From: JAWSVE01 sp033852115 | GTDB lineage: Bacteria > Pseudomonadota > Gammaproteobacteria > Pseudomonadales > Cellvibrionaceae | Length of the DNA: 64,000 nucleotides | NCBI GenBank assembly: GCA_033852115.1 | Contig: JAWSVE010000002.1 | Coordinates: forward strand, 62,001-126,000 | Direction: 5' to 3' | Shown: piece after piece, positions 44,661 to 53,951 of the stretch | How the letters are laid out: each line of letters starts with the position of its first letter | Position numbering within the stretch: position 1 is the first letter of the stretch | Translations under genes and position numbers: made by a program | The notes under the pieces: generated by a model | The model's database searches: none | The model's input: only the letters and a program-made list of their open reading frames with translations | Told to the model about the DNA's origin: nothing

Positions 44661-47435
44661 ATGACCACAAAGAGTGTTCCCCTAATCCTAGTAGACGGTT
44701 CGTCTTACCTATATCGCGCGTTTCACGCCATGTTTAAAGCTGATCTACGCACTTCATCCGGCCAACCCACAGGCGCCGTTCGTGGTGTTACCAGCATGCT
44801 TAAAAAGCTTCAAAAGGATTACCCCGAGAGTCCGATCGCCGTCGTGTTTGACGCTAAAGGGAAAACCTTTCGCGATGAAATTTTTGCGGAGTACAAAGCG
44901 CACCGGCCGCCTATGCCGGATGACCTTAGAAGCCAAATTGAGCCTACCCATAACATTATTCGTGCGATGGGAATGCCCTTGCTCATCGTGGATGGCGTGG
45001 AAGCTGATGATGTTATCGGCACGCTAGCCAACCAGGCCACCAAGGGAGGTGTTGAAGTCATCGTCTCTACTGGTGATAAAGATATGGCGCAGCTTGTCAG
45101 CGAACACGTAACGTTGATTAACACCATGACGGAAACGGTGATGGACCGTGAAGGTGTGGTAGAGAAATTCGGTATTCCGCCGGAGTTGATTATCGACTTC
45201 CTCGCGTTGATGGGAGACAAGGTCGACAATATTCCCGGTGTGGCGGGAGTGGGTGAAAAAACGGCCCTTGGTTTGTTGCAAGGCGTGGGTGGGTTGGACG
45301 CGATCTATGAGAATCTTGATGCGGTAAAAGAGTTACCAATTCGCGGCGCTAAAAAACTACCAGAAAAACTCGAAGCGAATAGAGATCAAGCCTACTTATC
45401 CTATGAGCTAGCCACCATCAAACTCGATGTTGAACTTGATTGCACGCCGCAGGATATCGCTATGTCCGCCCCCGATATCGAGCGTTTGCGAGAGCTATAC
45501 ACCGAGCTCGAATTTAAATCTTGGGTTGATGAATTGTCCGACGATGGGGGTGACAATGCCACGGCCACAGCGATGGCAGTTGAAGCGCAATACCACACCA
45601 TTACCGATGAAAAAGAGTTGGAAGATTGGCTGCAGCGAATTAAAGACGCGGGCTTATTTGCCTTCGACACCGAGACCACTAGCCTAAATTACATGGAGGC
45701 GGAAATTGTTGGGGTATCTTTTGCTGTCGAAGCCGGTGAAGCGGCGTACGTTCCGTTAGCCCATGACTATGATGGAGCGCCGCAACAGCTATCAAGAGAA
45801 TTGGTTCTAGAAAAACTAAAACCCCTTTTAGAAAGTGCAACGCTTGGGAAAATAGGTCAAAACCTAAAATACGATAAACATGTTTTGCAGAATTACGATA
45901 TCGAATTAAACGGGATCCGTTTTGACACCATGCTGGAATCCTATGTGTTGAATTCAACGGCCACTCGTCATGATATGGACAGTTTGGCGCTGAAGTATTT
46001 GGGTCACAACACAATTCATTTTGAAGATATTGCGGGTAAAGGAGTTAAACAAAAAACCTTTAACCAGATAGCGATTGAAGAAGCGGCACCCTATGCCGCT
46101 GAAGACGCCGATGTTACGTTACGCCTTCACCAGGTGCTCAAGCCCGCTTTGGAAAAAGAGCCTAGCCTAGAGGCGGTATTTGATGAATTAGAGCTGCCAC
46201 TGCTTACTGTATTGCAGCGTATTGAACACCGTGGTGCGCTTATCGATCGTGCTGCGCTGAAAAAGCAGAGTGAAGAAATAGCGATTAAGCTTGAAGAGCT
46301 AGAGCAGCAAGCCTATGACTTGGCAGGTGAAGAATTTAACCTAGGTTCACCTAAACAACTGGGACGCATTCTTTTCGAAAAACTGGAAATTCCAGTATTG
46401 AAAAAAACGGCCAAAGGTGCACCTTCAACAGCAGAAGAAGTACTCCAAGAGTTAGCGCTTGATTATCCTCTACCTGAGTTAATTATTCAGCACCGAGGGT
46501 TATCAAAATTGAAATCGACCTACACCGATAAGTTACCGTTGATGATTAACGAAAAAACAGGTCGGGTTCATACGTCTTATCATCAAGCGGTTACGGCGAC
46601 GGGGCGACTGTCATCGTCAGATCCAAATTTGCAAAATATTCCGATTCGGACCGAAGAAGGACGCCGTATACGTCAAGCATTTATAGCGCCGAGCGGCTAC
46701 AAAATTGTTGCAGCCGATTACTCGCAAATCGAATTGCGCATCATGGCGCACCTTTCGCAGGATAAAGGCTTGCTCGACGCCTTCGCTAAAGGCCTAGATG
46801 TACACCGCGCAACGGCGGCTGAAGTTTTTGGTGTGGCACTGGATGAAGTGACAAGTGATCAACGCCGCAGTGCAAAAGCCATTAACTTTGGGCTAATTTA
46901 CGGCATGTCGGCTTTTGGTTTAGCAAGACAATTGCATATTGGCCGAAAAGAAGCGCAAGAATATATTGATTTATATTTTGAGCGCTATCCGGGCGTGCAA
47001 GCCTATATGGAGCGTACTCGCGCATTAGCGCATGACAAAGGGTACGTTGAAACCATTCGTGGTCGACGATTGTATCTTCCAGAGATAAATGATCGTAATG
47101 GTATGCGTCGACAAGCTGCTGAGCGTACGGCGATCAATGCGCCAATGCAGGGTTCTGCAGCAGACATTATTAAGCAGGCAATGATTTCGGTCGAGGCTTG
47201 GTTACAAGGCGACGCGCAAGCAGACAATAGTTCGCCTCAAGGTGATTTATTGGCAAGTGCTGTAGACGCGCGGATCATTATGCAAGTGCACGATGAATTA
47301 GTTCTCGAGGTGCATGAAAGTGATTTAGAGCGAGTCAGTAAAACGTTGTGCGAAATTATGTCCAACGCAGCGGACTTGGATGTACCGCTATTGGTTGAAG
47401 CGGGGAGTGGTGACAATTGGGATCAGGCGCATTAA
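44661..47435 (+). CDS. polA: DNA polymerase I
   Basis: Starting at ATG 44661 (MTTKSVPLILVDGSSYLYRAF) the product has 924 aa, like E. coli PolA. Domains: 5' nuclease (1 to ~290, with VEADDVIGTLA and GDKDMAQL), 3'-5' exonuclease (~340-520, FDTETTSLN and AAEDADVTLRLH) and polymerase (~530-924) with motif A DYSQIELRIM, motif B RRSAKAINFGLIYGMS and motif C MQVHDELVLEV. The exonuclease Asp/Glu residues are present, so proofreading is probably active. The frame extends 35 codons upstream but without conservation. Confidence 0.97.
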   Translation: MTTKSVPLILVDGSSYLYRAFHAMFKADLRTSSGQPTGAVRGVTSMLKKLQKDYPESPIAVVFDAKGKTFRDEIFAEYKAHRPPMPDDLRSQIEPTHNIIRAMGMPLLIVDGVEADDVIGTLANQATKGGVEVIVSTGDKDMAQLVSEHVTLINTMTETVMDREGVVEKFGIPPELIIDFLALMGDKVDNIPGVAGVGEKTALGLLQGVGGLDAIYENLDAVKELPIRGAKKLPEKLEANRDQAYLSYELATIKLDVELDCTPQDIAMSAPDIERLRELYTELEFKSWVDELSDDGGDNATATAMAVEAQYHTITDEKELEDWLQRIKDAGLFAFDTETTSLNYMEAEIVGVSFAVEAGEAAYVPLAHDYDGAPQQLSRELVLEKLKPLLESATLGKIGQNLKYDKHVLQNYDIELNGIRFDTMLESYVLNSTATRHDMDSLALKYLGHNTIHFEDIAGKGVKQKTFNQIAIEEAAPYAAEDADVTLRLHQVLKPALEKEPSLEAVFDELELPLLTVLQRIEHRGALIDRAALKKQSEEIAIKLEELEQQAYDLAGEEFNLGSPKQLGRILFEKLEIPVLKKTAKGAPSTAEEVLQELALDYPLPELIIQHRGLSKLKSTYTDKLPLMINEKTGRVHTSYHQAVTATGRLSSSDPNLQNIPIRTEEGRRIRQAFIAPSGYKIVAADYSQIELRIMAHLSQDKGLLDAFAKGLDVHRATAAEVFGVALDEVTSDQRRSAKAINFGLIYGMSAFGLARQLHIGRKEAQEYIDLYFERYPGVQAYMERTRALAHDKGYVETIRGRRLYLPEINDRNGMRRQAAERTAINAPMQGSAADIIKQAMISVEAWLQGDAQADNSSPQGDLLASAVDARIIMQVHDELVLEVHESDLERVSKTLCEIMSNAADLDVPLLVEAGSGDNWDQAH

Positions 47436-47458
47436 ATGGTTTTCAGCACGCTAGGAGC

Positions 47459-47515
47459 TGTGCAAGTGCACAAACGCAGTGAGAACGGGTCGAACATATA
47501 GTCGGAAACCCGTTC
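47459..47515 (+). other. Two hairpins just after polA
   Basis: TGTGCA/TGCACA with a 2-nt loop (47459-47472) and GAACGGGT/ACCCGTTC (47483-47515) follow the polA stop codon within 80 bp. They have no T run. They may be part of the polA 3' UTR or of a small RNA in the polA-engB gap. Confidence 0.4.
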
Positions 47516-47634
47516 CATAATGTTGAGTACTTCGTGAGCCCTTGCACAAAACAACAATCCTAGGTCGTTTCATGGGCCAAGATTAACTATGCTTAGAGTT
47601 AGTTTTAGCTCTCCTTGAAACTTCGTAGCGAATT

Positions 47635-47663
47635 GCCCTAATTTTATTAGGGCGTTTTTTTTT
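47635..47663 (+). terminator. Strong intrinsic terminator in the polA-engB gap
   Basis: Stem GCCCTAAT (47635-47642), loop TTT, ATTAGGGC (47646-47653), one G, then nine T. It is a textbook intrinsic terminator about 200 bp after polA, so it may end polA or a separate small RNA. Confidence 0.9.
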
Positions 47664-47715
47664 GTAAAAAAGTTAATCGAGAATGAAACTTTTGATTAGA
47701 CCCCCGGTCTATTTA

Positions 47716-47822
47716 AACAACTACTGAGCGCATAAGCCCAATGTGTTCAGTAAGCCGGTACTCGGCCCCAAGAGTGCTGGAATTTGAACCCGATGGTTAC
47801 CCCAAGCCGTCGGGTTTTTTTT
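47716..47822 (+). ncRNA. Candidate small RNA between polA and engB
   Basis: The 416-bp polA-engB gap has a second terminator at its right end, and between the two terminators no gene is present. Gammaproteobacteria often encode a regulatory RNA exactly here (Spot 42 in enterics, ErsA in Pseudomonas). Boundaries are approximate: the 3' end is set by the terminator, the 5' end is a guess. I cannot show sequence similarity to either RNA, so the call rests on position and on the isolated terminator. Confidence 0.4.
47787..47822 (+). terminator. Second intrinsic terminator in the polA-engB gap
   Basis: Stem AACCCGATGG (47787-47796) with CCGTCGGGTT (47807-47816), one G-T wobble, followed by eight T. 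It faces the plus strand; the minus strand lacks a T run, so it does not end engB. Because the previous terminator lies 124 bp upstream, a separate transcript probably begins between the two. Confidence 0.88.
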
Positions 47823-47851
47823 GCGCGTCAAAATTAAACGTAGTTGATGAA

Positions 47852-48496
47852 CTAGTGATTGGTTGTGTCGTCGGATTTTTCGTCTGGCTCGTTGCGTAAC
47901 CATTCATCGAGCTGCACTACCAATTCAGAAATGCCTGTCTTTTTTAGCGACGAAAATAATTGTACGGAAACCAAATCATCAACATTGGCCTCGCGCAAGT
48001 GTTGTTGAACTTTGAGGAGTGTTGATTTCGCCTGACCGGTTTTAAGTTTATCCGCTTTTGTTAACAAAATGCGGACAGGCATCTCAACCTCAATGGCCCA
48101 ATTGAGCAAGGTTGTATCGTATTCCTGCATAGGATGGCGAATGTCCATCAAAATCACTAAACCTTCTAGGCACTCGCGTTTTTGGAGATAATCAAACAGA
48201 TGTTTCTGCCACTTTTTTTTCATTTCTAATGGGACTTTGGCGTAACCATAGCCGGGTAAGTCCACAATGTTGCAGCGGTCACCAATATCGAAGAAGTTGA
48301 TGAGTTGAGTTCGTCCTGGCGTTTTACTGGTGCGAGCGAGTTTACTATTCGCCGTTAGGGCATTGATGGCGCTAGATTTACCAGCATTTGATCGCCCGGC
48401 GAAGGCGACTTCAGCCGCAGTATCCTTGGGGCACTCCTGCAAAGTCGGTGCGCTTCGTAAAAACTGGGCATTGTGATAACGATTGGGCTTGGACAA
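47852..48496 (-). CDS. engB: Ribosome-biogenesis GTPase EngB (YihA/YsxC)
   Basis: The 214-aa GTPase assists 50S subunit assembly. Motifs: G1 GRSNAGKSS (34-42), G2 region KTPGRTQLINFF, G3 DLPGYGYAKV and G4 LLTKADKL. The gene starts with TTG at 48496, preceded by AGGTGA; no upstream ATG exists and the next internal ATG would remove the G1 motif, so TTG is the start. It is convergent with the polA-side terminators, as in Pseudomonas. Confidence 0.95.
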   Translation of the reverse strand: MSKPNRYHNAQFLRSAPTLQECPKDTAAEVAFAGRSNAGKSSAINALTANSKLARTSKTPGRTQLINFFDIGDRCNIVDLPGYGYAKVPLEMKKKWQKHLFDYLQKRECLEGLVILMDIRHPMQEYDTTLLNWAIEVEMPVRILLTKADKLKTGQAKSTLLKVQQHLREANVDDLVSVQLFSSLKKTGISELVVQLDEWLRNEPDEKSDDTTNH

Positions 48497-48650
48497 GAAT
48501 TCACCTGCTGCAGGTTGTTAGGAGGCGCTATTGTACGGGTAAATCCATAGGTTTGGTGCAGGGAACGAATCTGATGCAGGAAAAAGCCTCTAAACGCTTA
48601 ATTCTTAACCAAAAAACGGGCTCAAAAGGTGCTTTATCAGATGGTTAGTA

Positions 48651-48656
48651 TATAAT
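48651..48656 (+). promoter_or_regulatory. Possible -10 box for cytochrome c4
   Basis: A perfect TATAAT hexamer lies about 135 bp upstream of the cytochrome c4 gene; the -35 region is poor. It is a weak candidate only. Confidence 0.35.
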
Positions 48657-48791
48657 GTGCGGCCTTTGCCACCGGGCTAGTTGCGTGGCGGTCACTTATC
48701 CCGTTGAACCTCTTGGGGAAGAGGTGTCGCAACAGGGGTGAGATGAAAACGAATTCCGTAGCACACCACAACATTTACGATGGAATTAATG

Positions 48792-49439
48792 ATGAAGAAC
48801 GTTTTTAAACCTGCTTTGCTTCTGATGGGCGCACTTTCAATGGCTCAGGGCGCTGCCGCTCAAGGTGATGCCGCTGCTGGAGAACCATTAACCGCTGTGT
48901 GCGCTGCATGCCACGGCGCAGATGGCAATAGCCTTGCACCTATTTACCCAAGCCTCGCAGGCTTAGGTGAAAAGTATCTCACGAAGCAGCTTCAAGATAT
49001 CAAGAGTGGCGAGCGCGCTATTCCAGAGATGACGGGATTGCTCGCTAACATGTCTGATCAAGACCTTGCTAATGTGGCGGCTTTCTACGACAGCAAGCCT
49101 GCTGCGCTGACTGGCGCTAAAGAGATGACTGTTCGTGTTAACAGTGGCGCTGACGTTGATGCTTTGCGTCTCGGAGAGCAACTCTATCGCTACGGTAATC
49201 CAGAGTCTGGCGTTGCAGCCTGTACAGGGTGCCATTCACCCACTGGCCAAGGTAATGATCCAGCCGGTTACCCACGCTTGGGTGGACAGCATGCGGATTA
49301 TGTTGTTAAACAGCTCGAAAGCTTCCGTGATGGTGTTCGTGTCAACGATGGCAATGAACAAACCATGCGTGGCGTTGCGAAACACCTGAGCAATGCGGAA
49401 ATCCAAGCGGTTGCGAACTATATCGCTGGATTAAATTAA
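48792..49439 (+). CDS. Diheme cytochrome c4
   Basis: The 215-aa periplasmic protein has a signal peptide (MKNVFKPALLLMGALSMAQG, cleaved near AAA-Q) and two cytochrome c domains with heme motifs CAACH (37-41) and CTGCH (144-148), plus likely axial Met residues in PEMTGLL and QTMRGVA. Cytochrome c4 donates electrons to terminal oxidases such as the caa3 or cbb3 type. ATG 48792 is preferred because GGAA lies six bases before it; two in-frame ATGs occur just upstream. Its position next to dsbA and engB is conserved in Pseudomonas. Confidence 0.95.
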   Translation: MKNVFKPALLLMGALSMAQGAAAQGDAAAGEPLTAVCAACHGADGNSLAPIYPSLAGLGEKYLTKQLQDIKSGERAIPEMTGLLANMSDQDLANVAAFYDSKPAALTGAKEMTVRVNSGADVDALRLGEQLYRYGNPESGVAACTGCHSPTGQGNDPAGYPRLGGQHADYVVKQLESFRDGVRVNDGNEQTMRGVAKHLSNAEIQAVANYIAGLN

Positions 49440-49701
49440 TAGGTTTTACATTAGTTACCAGGGTTCTCGATACGCTCACGAATAAATTGGGAACCCTGCG
49501 TGACAACCAAGGTCTGTGTAACACGGGCCTACAGGGTGAATAACGCTCCTTAATGGCACCCTAACAATATCTAATAATCAAGCCGATTAGCTACCGGTGA
49601 GTAGCCATAACGGCAAACCGATAAACATCCGAGCGTTACTTCAGAAAGCACTCTTTGACTCCCGCTTCTTCTTAACGCTTCGTTCTGGTCAGAGGTTAGC
49701 T

Positions 49702-50376
49702 ATGCGCTTTTTCGCTGTTCTATTTACCGTTTTCTTTTCTCTTGCTGCGTGTGCTGAAGACAAAGCACAATCGACCGCGCCTGCTTATAAGGAAGGTGTT
49801 CATTACGTCACCTTGCCAAAAGCCTATCCCGTGGATGACCCAAGCAAAATCGAAGTAGCCGAAGTGTTTTGGTATGGATGTAGCCACTGTTTCCATTTCG
49901 AGCCGTTAGCGCGTACCTGGAAGGCGGTTGCGCCCAGTGATGTGAATTTTGTTCGCGTGCCCGCCGTTTGGAATGGGCTCATGGAACTTCATTCGCGTAT
50001 GTTCTACGCGGCTGAAGAGTTGGGCATCTTAGACAAAGTGCACCAACCTATTTTTGATGCGATGCATCCACAACAGCCTGAAAGCATCGTTATCGTCAAG
50101 CGTCAGCCCAAAATGTTTAAATCCTTCGAAGAAATAGCCGAGTTTTTTAGCGAGTACGGTGTAGCAAAAGACGACGCTCTAAAAGCGCTTCAAGCTCATA
50201 CCGTGGTTGAGAAAGTCAATGCTGCGAATGCGCGTGCACGAGCTTATCAAATCAGTGGAACGCCACAGCTTGTTGTACATGGTAAGTATCGAATCGAAAC
50301 CAACGGAAACACCACGCAGGCCGATTTATTTAAAGTGGCCGATTTTTTGGTGGCAAAGATTCGATCTGAAAAATAA
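49702..50376 (+). CDS. DsbA-like thiol oxidoreductase, predicted lipoprotein
   Basis: From ATG 49702 (AGAGG six bases upstream) the 224-aa product has a lipobox LAAC (Cys17), so it is probably anchored to a membrane and not free. The thioredoxin fold has active site GCSHC (C60/C63) and the cis-Pro loop SGTPQLVV. It introduces disulfides into exported proteins. The residue after the lipid Cys is Ala, which predicts sorting to the outer membrane. It is followed 33 bp later by a second DsbA. Confidence 0.9.
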   Translation: MRFFAVLFTVFFSLAACAEDKAQSTAPAYKEGVHYVTLPKAYPVDDPSKIEVAEVFWYGCSHCFHFEPLARTWKAVAPSDVNFVRVPAVWNGLMELHSRMFYAAEELGILDKVHQPIFDAMHPQQPESIVIVKRQPKMFKSFEEIAEFFSEYGVAKDDALKALQAHTVVEKVNAANARARAYQISGTPQLVVHGKYRIETNGNTTQADLFKVADFLVAKIRSEK

Positions 50377-50409
50377 TTATTACTGCCTTAAGCCTAAAAG
50401 GACTAATCA

Positions 50410-51036
50410 ATGAAAGTTATTACACAGTGGTTTACCGCCATTGCATTAAGCATGTTGTGTGTGTCGACACTGCAAGCGCAGGAGTTTGAAGAGGGCACTC
50501 ACTATACAGTCATTAGTGACAAACCAATGCGACGAGGAAAAATTGAAGTGGTCGAGGTGTTTTCATATAGTTGTGGACACTGTTATAACTTCGAGCCTTT
50601 AATCAAAGAGTACAAAAAGAATCTCCCTGAAGGGGTCAAATTTAAGCAAGAGCATATTAAGTGGGATGGGCCAACAGAAAATCTTGCGCGTGCCTTCTAT
50701 ACCGCGAAAGCACTACGCAGTGACGCCGCCAACGATGCAATGTTTAATGCTATTCATATCGAGCGTAAGCGTGTCGTTGAAGAAAAAGAAATTAAAAAAG
50801 TCTTTTTAGAGGCTGGCGTCGAAGAAAAGGCCTTTGATAAAACCTACCGTTCGTTTGGCGTAAATAGCAAAGTGAACCGCCTACAAGATATGATGAGTGA
50901 CTATCAGATTGATTCAACTCCCCAGTTAGTTGTTAACGGTAAATATAAAATTCAACCCAAAAATAATGTGTCACAAAAACAAATGCTAGAAATTGCAGAC
51001 TATTTGATCGCTAAAATTAAAGCTGGCGACCTGTAA
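50410..51036 (+). CDS. dsbA: Thiol:disulfide interchange protein DsbA
   Basis: The 208-aa periplasmic protein has a signal peptide (cleavage after LQA near residue 23), active site SCGHC (C55/C58) with the second His typical of DsbA, and cis-Pro loop STPQLVVNGKY. It is probably the classical soluble oxidase of this strain. It shares about the same fold and cis-Pro loop as the upstream lipoprotein, which suggests an old tandem duplication. A strong terminator follows. Confidence 0.93.
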   Translation: MKVITQWFTAIALSMLCVSTLQAQEFEEGTHYTVISDKPMRRGKIEVVEVFSYSCGHCYNFEPLIKEYKKNLPEGVKFKQEHIKWDGPTENLARAFYTAKALRSDAANDAMFNAIHIERKRVVEEKEIKKVFLEAGVEEKAFDKTYRSFGVNSKVNRLQDMMSDYQIDSTPQLVVNGKYKIQPKNNVSQKQMLEIADYLIAKIKAGDL

Positions 51037-51062
51037 CGTTTTAACGCATTCCTCTCGATAAC

Positions 51063-51100
51063 CAACGGCGCCCCACTATTCGTGCGGCGCCGTTGTTTTT
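51063..51100 (+). terminator. Intrinsic terminator after dsbA
   Basis: Ten-bp stem CAACGGCGCC / GGCGCCGTTG (51063-51072, 51086-51095) followed by five T. It lies 27 bp after the dsbA stop. Confidence 0.9.
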
Positions 51101-51174
51101 AGTCATACCCTTTTGTTTGGCTTTTTTGCAGCCTGTCTATACTCAATATATGACAGACAGATCGAGGCCGGACA

Positions 51175-52857
51175 ATGTCCACCGATAACACTCAGCATTG
51201 GAAAGAGAAGTACCTCAACCTTATTGAAGTACAGGAAGCATCTGAGAAGACCAACGCAGAGCAACAAGAGTTGCTGCGCCGTACGCTAGTGCGAGTCAGC
51301 CTTGCCGCGGATGGTCTTGACCCAGAGCTTGATGGTGCGTTGTCTAGCCTGCGTAGTACCCTTAAAAAGGACAAGATCACTGGATTGTCGAAGCATTTAG
51401 ATGGCCTCGAACAAGAGGTTATCCACTTCGAGCAGCGTAAGTCAGCGCGCCAAACCGATATGCAGAGCGCGTTATCGCAGATTTGTGAGCAACTTCTAAT
51501 GCTTCAACCAGATGCGGCGGCGAAACGCCGTATCAAAGCCCTTAGCAAGCGCATTAGAAAGCTCGATGATTGGTCTCTGCTGGGGGAATTGCTGAATGAT
51601 TTGAGCGCGCTGCAGGCCGACTTGTTCCAGCCTGAGGGCGTCGCGAGGCCTGAGAAGCAGAGTTTTCTTGTTCGGTTGTTGGGCAGTAATTCCACTACCC
51701 CGAGCGAGACAACGGATGTGAAAGTTTCCTCTCAGCATGTTTCACTTGCCACGGGTGATATAGACTGCGGCACTGGTCAACCTGAAGTGATCGCGACTAG
51801 TGCTGAAACCTTTGCGGGGATAGATCTCCACGTACTGGGTGCCCGCGTCGCAATGATCTTACAAAAAATGTTGGACGACATTGAGCCTGCCGAGTGTGTC
51901 GCTGAAAAAATATCAAATGCTAAACAGCGGGTTTCTCGCGGCCTCAACTGGCGAGACCTGGTGCCAACGCTAGAAGATGTTCGCGATTTAATTATGCAGT
52001 CGCACTTAGCGGCGAACGACAGCTTTAGTGAATATCTACTTTCACTTAATACCGAATTACTCAACATATCAAAACTATTAAAACTCACTGGCAGCGCTTT
52101 TGATGATCAGCAAGCACGTGAAGCCGTTAGTCAAAGTGAATTGAGTAATCAGCTTCGTGAGATTTCCCAGGTTACTGAGTCGGCTACAGATCTAGAGTCA
52201 TTAAAATTGACCATTGCTGAGCGGGTGAAAGTGATTCGCGATTCGATGGAGAAAACACAATCGAGCCATAGTATTTCAAACCAAATAAAAGAACTGCTTC
52301 AGCAGGTAGAGGCACTAGAAAACAAAGCACAAGAAACGACAGAAAGCCTGAATATACAGCGTGAAAAAGCGCGTACTGATGCATTAACTGGTTTGCCTAA
52401 TCGTGAGGCTTACAATGAAAGGTCTCACCAGGAATGGGTTCGGTGGTCACGATACCAAAACCCAACATCGATGGCAGTGATTGATATCGATCACTTCAAA
52501 AATATCAATGATAGCTACGGGCATCAGACTGGCGATAAAGTTTTAAAATTGGTGAGTAAAGAGTTTTCCAAACGACTACGTGAAGTGGATTTTATAGCGC
52601 GATATGGTGGAGAAGAGTTTGTGGTACTACTACCAGAAACAAAGGCTAACGACGCATTAAAAGCGCTGGATACTATTCGTGAAACTGTGGCTGAGTTGCC
52701 GTTTCACTTTAAGGAACAACCGGTGAACATTACCGTATCAATTGGCGTCAGTGAATTTAAAGAGAGTGACACAGTAGAAACCCTATTTTCACGCGCAGAT
52801 AATGCTATGTACCAAGCGAAAAATGATGGGCGAAATTGCGCCCGTGTTGTTTCCTAA
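51175..52857 (+). CDS. Diguanylate cyclase with N-terminal coiled region
   Basis: The 560-aa protein ends in a GGDEF domain: GGEEF at 478-482 (active), with the inhibitory I-site RxxD (R469-D472), so c-di-GMP should feed back on it. The first ~390 residues are mostly helical, with coiled-coil character near 340-395, and have no domain I can name; there is no membrane segment. A similar cyclase follows dsbA in Pseudomonas. It should make c-di-GMP in the cytoplasm in response to an unknown signal. Confidence 0.93.
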   Translation: MSTDNTQHWKEKYLNLIEVQEASEKTNAEQQELLRRTLVRVSLAADGLDPELDGALSSLRSTLKKDKITGLSKHLDGLEQEVIHFEQRKSARQTDMQSALSQICEQLLMLQPDAAAKRRIKALSKRIRKLDDWSLLGELLNDLSALQADLFQPEGVARPEKQSFLVRLLGSNSTTPSETTDVKVSSQHVSLATGDIDCGTGQPEVIATSAETFAGIDLHVLGARVAMILQKMLDDIEPAECVAEKISNAKQRVSRGLNWRDLVPTLEDVRDLIMQSHLAANDSFSEYLLSLNTELLNISKLLKLTGSAFDDQQAREAVSQSELSNQLREISQVTESATDLESLKLTIAERVKVIRDSMEKTQSSHSISNQIKELLQQVEALENKAQETTESLNIQREKARTDALTGLPNREAYNERSHQEWVRWSRYQNPTSMAVIDIDHFKNINDSYGHQTGDKVLKLVSKEFSKRLREVDFIARYGGEEFVVLLPETKANDALKALDTIRETVAELPFHFKEQPVNITVSIGVSEFKESDTVETLFSRADNAMYQAKNDGRNCARVVS

Positions 52858-52880
52858 ACCTCACGTTGGGTGGCAGCGAG

Positions 52881-53249
52881 CTAGTGGTGTATCAAGGCTT
52901 TCAAGCAGGCTAGAAGTTTCTCTTCGTCTACCGGCTTAGTGATCAGATCATTTACGCCGGAAGCAAAAATGTCCGCAGTTTCACCTTTGATGGCGTGAGC
53001 AGTAAGCGCAATAACTGGAAGGTCACGCCATTGCTCGTTTTCGCGGATGCGACGCGTTGCCTCTTTACCGTCGATCCCCGGCAGAGAAATATCCATTAAT
53101 ACGCAGTCATAGGACGCCTGCTCAAGCAAATCCAGGCCCGCTTCGGCTGTGTCTGCACAAGTGACGTCATAGCCACCATCCTCCAGGATCCAAGTGACTA
53201 GGCACTGATTGTCTGGGTTATCTTCAATAACTAGTAGCGATTTGCTCAT
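52881..53249 (-). CDS. Single-domain response regulator (CheY-like receiver)
   Basis: The 122-aa protein is a bare receiver domain: acidic pair in VIEDNPDN, phospho-Asp in CVLMDISLPGIDG, Thr in IALTAHA and Lys in ITKPVDEEKL. There is no output domain, so it probably passes phosphate or binds a partner. DNQCLVTWILEDGGYDV is like receivers of hybrid or phosphorelay systems. It is convergent with the diguanylate cyclase (23 bp apart). No histidine kinase is in the window. Confidence 0.93.
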   Translation of the reverse strand: MSKSLLVIEDNPDNQCLVTWILEDGGYDVTCADTAEAGLDLLEQASYDCVLMDISLPGIDGKEATRRIRENEQWRDLPVIALTAHAIKGETADIFASGVNDLITKPVDEEKLLACLKALIHH

Positions 53250-53453
53250 ACATCACCTTCAAGAAGCCTTCCCTAAGTGTAGGTGAGAAACACAGGCCAT
53301 GTGGGATCTCTATTGGCGTTAGTGGGTCCAAACACGGGGTGCTTTGAGAAACGTGGTAATCCATAGCGAGCTCTCAGGTGTATGTGACCCCGGCGTCATC
53401 ACAGATATTGGCGTCAATGTGCGCAAATCATTTCGTTATGCGCTGATTGTGCT

Positions 53454-53459
53454 TATAAT
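53454..53459 (+). promoter_or_regulatory. Possible -10 box for the c5-type cytochrome
   Basis: A TATAAT hexamer lies 55 bp upstream of the GTG start of the c5-type cytochrome. The -35 region (TTTCGT at 17 bp) is poor, so confidence is low. Confidence 0.35.
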
Positions 53460-53514
53460 AAGCGCCGTTTTTTGGCCTCCTGGCCAGTCTTTTCGTCTTA
53501 GCGAGGTTTTCATA

Positions 53515-53928
53515 GTGAAACAGTTGAAGAAAGTAGTTGTAGGTCTAATGAGCGCTGCCCTAATGGCAAGTGCTGTTTTCGCCATCGCCGCTGGTGACTC
53601 TGACGCTATTGCCGAGCGTTTACAGCCGGTAGGAAAAGTGTGTATGGCTGGTGATGACTGTGCAGGCGGTGCTAGCGTTGTAGCGGCTGGTGAGCCACGC
53701 AGCGGTGAAGAAATCTATACTACCAAGTGTGCCGCTTGCCATAATGCAGGTGTTGGTGGCGCGCCAAAAATCGGCGATGCCGGTGATTGGGAGGCTCGTG
53801 TAGCACAAGGTATGGACGTATTATTCGATCACGCGTGGAACGGTTTCAATGCGATGCCACCTAAAGGTATCTGCATGGATTGTACGGAAGACGAAATGAA
53901 AGCAACTATCGAGCACATGATTCCATAA
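53515..53928 (+). CDS. Cytochrome c5 family protein
   Basis: GTG at 53515 (GAGG eight bases upstream) gives 137 aa with a signal peptide (cleavage near AIA, residue 25). One heme c site CAACH (72-76) and an axial Met in AMPPKG (Met114) are typical of cytochrome c5, as is the C-terminal pair C120/C123. Two further cysteines, C43 and C49 in VCMAGDDCAG, lie before the heme domain and are not usual. It is probably a periplasmic electron carrier. A terminator follows. Confidence 0.92.
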   Translation: MKQLKKVVVGLMSAALMASAVFAIAAGDSDAIAERLQPVGKVCMAGDDCAGGASVVAAGEPRSGEEIYTTKCAACHNAGVGGAPKIGDAGDWEARVAQGMDVLFDHAWNGFNAMPPKGICMDCTEDEMKATIEHMIP

Positions 53929-53951
53929 GCGATAGTCAGCGATGTATTTAA

